A DNA stretch of 8,063 nt, taken from NCBI GenBank assembly GCA_020052115.1, contig JAGVPR010000286.1, positions 1 through 8,063 on the forward strand, read 5' to 3'. This document shows positions 6,417-8,063 of this stretch, piece by piece. Both the position numbers and the translations under genes were made by a program. The stretch is from Candidatus Eiseniibacteriota bacterium (GTDB lineage Bacteria; Eisenbacteria; RBG-16-71-46; JAGVPR01). The stretch's first letter is position 1. Each line of letters starts with the position of its first letter. The notes beneath the pieces were generated by a model. The model was not told the DNA's origin. It did no database searches and worked only from the letters and a program-made list of their open reading frames with translations.

Positions 6417-6428
6417 GGGAGAGGGGTG
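6417..6428 (+). promoter_or_regulatory. Ribosome-binding site and GTG out of frame with mutS2
   Basis: GGGAGAGGGG (6417-6426) is the only good Shine-Dalgarno sequence ahead of mutS2. The GTG at 6426-6428 is the natural start for it, but that frame stops at TGA 6513-6515 after 29 codons. The conserved MutS2 frame is different and has a TGA at 6427-6429. This site decides between an ACG start at 6436, nine bases after the purine run, and an indel between 6429 and 6456. Confidence 0.5.
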
Positions 6429-6465
6429 ACTTCCAACGTCGTTCGATTCCCACACGCTGGATGTC

Positions 6466-8063
6466 TTGGAGTTCGGCCGCGTCCGCGCCTGCCTTGCTTC
6501 GCGGGCGGCCTCTGATGCCGGAAGATCGCGCGCCCTGGCCGTCGCGCCGATCGAGGACGTCCGAGAGATCGCGCGCATCCAGGAGGCGACCGCCGAGATC
6601 GTCCGCGTTCGCGCCGAAGGCCGCTCGCTCCCTTCGCTCTCCTTCCCGGACATCCGTCCAGTCCTGCGCGACGCCTCCGTCGAGAACATCATCCTGGAGC
6701 CGCAAGCGTTTCTGGACATCGCGCGCCTGCTGCGTCTGGTGGGTCTGGTTCTCGACGCGACCGCGGGGCTCGAGGGCGCGCCGCACTTCTCCGAACTACG
6801 CTCGGGGCTGCACCGGCTCGAGCACCTCCTGCGCGAGATAGACCGGACCCTGGATGACCGCGGCGATCTCCGCGACGACGCCAGCCCCAAGCTCCGCGAT
6901 ATCCGCCGCGCGTCGGTCCGGGTGCGCGATGAGGCGCGCCGGAAACTCCAAGATATTCTCGCGACGCTGGACCTCCCGCAGGGCCAGGGTTTCGTGACGC
7001 TGCGCAACGAGCGCTACGTGATCCCGGTTCCGCAAGGCGCGCGCGGCCGCGTCCACGGGATCGTGCACGATCACTCGGTCAGCGGCGCATCCGTCTTCAT
7101 GGAGCCACTCTCCGCAATTGACCTCAACAACCGGCTCATCGAGCTCGATGGCGAGGAGGCCGAGGAGAGGCGGCGCATCCTCCTCGCGTTGAGCGATCAG
7201 GTGCGGGCCTTCCAGGAGGCGCTCGCCGAGAACATCGAGCGGCTGGCGGTGCTCGATGAGTGGTCGGCGCGCGCGGCGCTGGCCACAGATCTGCGCATGG
7301 TGCGCCCGGAGACCGGGCCGGCTCTCCGGCTCGTGGAGGCGCGGCATCCGGTTCTCGCCGAGGCGGAGCGGGGCGGCGGGACGAAGGTGGTGCCGCTGGA
7401 TCTGGAACTCGAGCCCGGAAAGCACACCCTCGTCATCACCGGGCCGAACATGGGCGGCAAGACGGTCGCGTTGAAGACCATCGGGCTCGTCGCGGTCATG
7501 GCGCGGTGCGGGCTCTTCGTTCCGGCCGGCGAAGGGACCGAACTGCCGCTCTTCGCGGCCGTCTTCGCGGACATCGGCGACGAGCAGTCCATAGACCAGG
7601 ATCTGAGCACGTTCAAGAGCCACCTGATGCAGATGCTGCGCGCCCTCGACGCGGCCGGCCCCGCGGTGCTCGTGCTCCTCGATGAGCTGGGCGCGGCGAC
7701 CGATCCGGACGAAGGCGGGGCCCTCGGGCGCGCGGTGCTGGAGCGTCTGGCGGCGCGGGGTGCGACCAGCATCGTCACGACCCATCTCGGGAGCCTGAAG
7801 ACGTTCGCCGCCGTGGAGCCGGGCGCTCTCAACGCCTCGATGGAGTTCGATCCCGGGACGCTTCGTCCGCGCTTCCGTCTCATCGTCGGTGTGCCGGGGC
7901 TTTCCCGCGCGATCGAGGTGGCTCGGGGCCTCGGCGTGGACGAGGATCTGCTCGCGCGCGCGCAATCGTTGATCCCGGAAGAGGAGAGGCGCGCGGGGGA
8001 GTTGTTGCGCGATCTCGAGGAGTTGCGCAACCGCGCCGCGCGCGAGGTCGAGGCGGCGCGCGC
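6466..8063 (+). CDS. mutS2: Endonuclease/ribosome-associated ATPase MutS2, 3' partial
   Basis: MutS2 is a MutS-family ATPase known to suppress homologous recombination in some bacteria and to rescue collided ribosomes in Bacillus. The frame is open from 6430 to the window edge. The coordinate given is the first standard start codon (TTG); homology clearly begins earlier, at SHTLDVLEF. Counting from TTG, the core/lever region includes RNERYVIPV (180-188) and HDHSVSGASVFMEP; the ATPase has Walker A GPNMGGKT (326-333), ADIGDEQSIDQDLSTFKSH (368 onward), Walker B LLDE (404-407) followed by LGAATDP, where the usual reading is LGAGTDP, and the His-loop TTH (His440). NASMEFDPGTL and GVPGLSRA confirm MutS2 rather than MutS1; no mismatch-recognition domain is present. 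A coiled-coil begins near the edge, and the C-terminal Smr nuclease domain is beyond it. No standard start lies at the expected place, so the 5' end is uncertain. Confidence 0.93.
   Translation, partial: MEFGRVRACLASRAASDAGRSRALAVAPIEDVREIARIQEATAEIVRVRAEGRSLPSLSFPDIRPVLRDASVENIILEPQAFLDIARLLRLVGLVLDATAGLEGAPHFSELRSGLHRLEHLLREIDRTLDDRGDLRDDASPKLRDIRRASVRVRDEARRKLQDILATLDLPQGQGFVTLRNERYVIPVPQGARGRVHGIVHDHSVSGASVFMEPLSAIDLNNRLIELDGEEAEERRRILLALSDQVRAFQEALAENIERLAVLDEWSARAALATDLRMVRPETGPALRLVEARHPVLAEAERGGGTKVVPLDLELEPGKHTLVITGPNMGGKTVALKTIGLVAVMARCGLFVPAGEGTELPLFAAVFADIGDEQSIDQDLSTFKSHLMQMLRALDAAGPAVLVLLDELGAATDPDEGGALGRAVLERLAARGATSIVTTHLGSLKTFAAVEPGALNASMEFDPGTLRPRFRLIVGVPGLSRAIEVARGLGVDEDLLARAQSLIPEEERRAGELLRDLEELRNRAAREVEAAR

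Noticed and set aside
6426..6515. A 29-codon GTG-started mini-ORF as a leader peptide for mutS2
   Set aside because: No attenuation-type codon run or paired hairpins is visible; it is better explained as the displaced start of mutS2 or chance.
6796..7965. A 389-codon open frame on the minus strand opposite mutS2
   Set aside because: The plus strand encodes unmistakable MutS2 motifs across the whole span; the antisense product has low-complexity, Arg/His-rich composition typical of shadow frames.

Overview
This is a high-GC bacterial window with eight protein-coding genes and no RNA genes, mobile elements or CRISPR. A CIRCE/HrcA heat-shock operon, a zinc-ribbon DnaJ and an S21 gene place it in Bacteria. 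The base composition and the gene order hrcA-grpE-dnaJ-rsmE-rpsU-mutS2 suggest a high-GC Gram-negative or candidate phylum (Eisenbacteria-, Gemmatimonadota- or delta-like). I infer this only weakly from architecture and cannot name the taxon.

Layout. (1) Positions 2-967 (+) hold the 3' part of a polyprenyl-phosphate sugar-1-phosphate transferase, the committing enzyme of an exopolysaccharide or O-antigen pathway; its N-terminus lies upstream of the window. (2) Positions 1075-2334 (-) hold a convergent gene for an EAL-type c-di-GMP phosphodiesterase with a C-terminal CZB zinc-binding domain, an unusual sensor-effector pairing. (3) From 2455 a promoter and CIRCE operator lead into hrcA, grpE, dnaJ and rsmE, which are tightly spaced and all read (+). 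dnaK, usually found between grpE and dnaJ, is absent. (4) A sigma70-type promoter whose -10 overlaps the rsmE stop codon drives rpsU, followed by a strong 14-bp hairpin. (5) From about 6430 to the window end is mutS2, cut off before its Smr domain. Its 5' end is odd: the well-ribosome-bound GTG is out of frame with the conserved protein.

How the parts relate. The hrcA operon is a self-regulated chaperone unit: HrcA should bind the CIRCE just downstream of its own promoter and repress hrcA, grpE and dnaJ until heat stress. RsmE and S21 both act on the small ribosomal subunit, and MutS2 has been linked to ribosome rescue or recombination control, so the right half is a proteostasis and translation block. 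The left half (envelope sugar transferase plus c-di-GMP hydrolase) is a surface or biofilm theme, but the two genes converge and are not co-transcribed.

Most genes here use GTG or TTG starts; only rpsU has a clear ATG. The best second-look items are the EAL-CZB fusion, the mutS2 start problem, the missing dnaK, and the promoter embedded in the end of rsmE.
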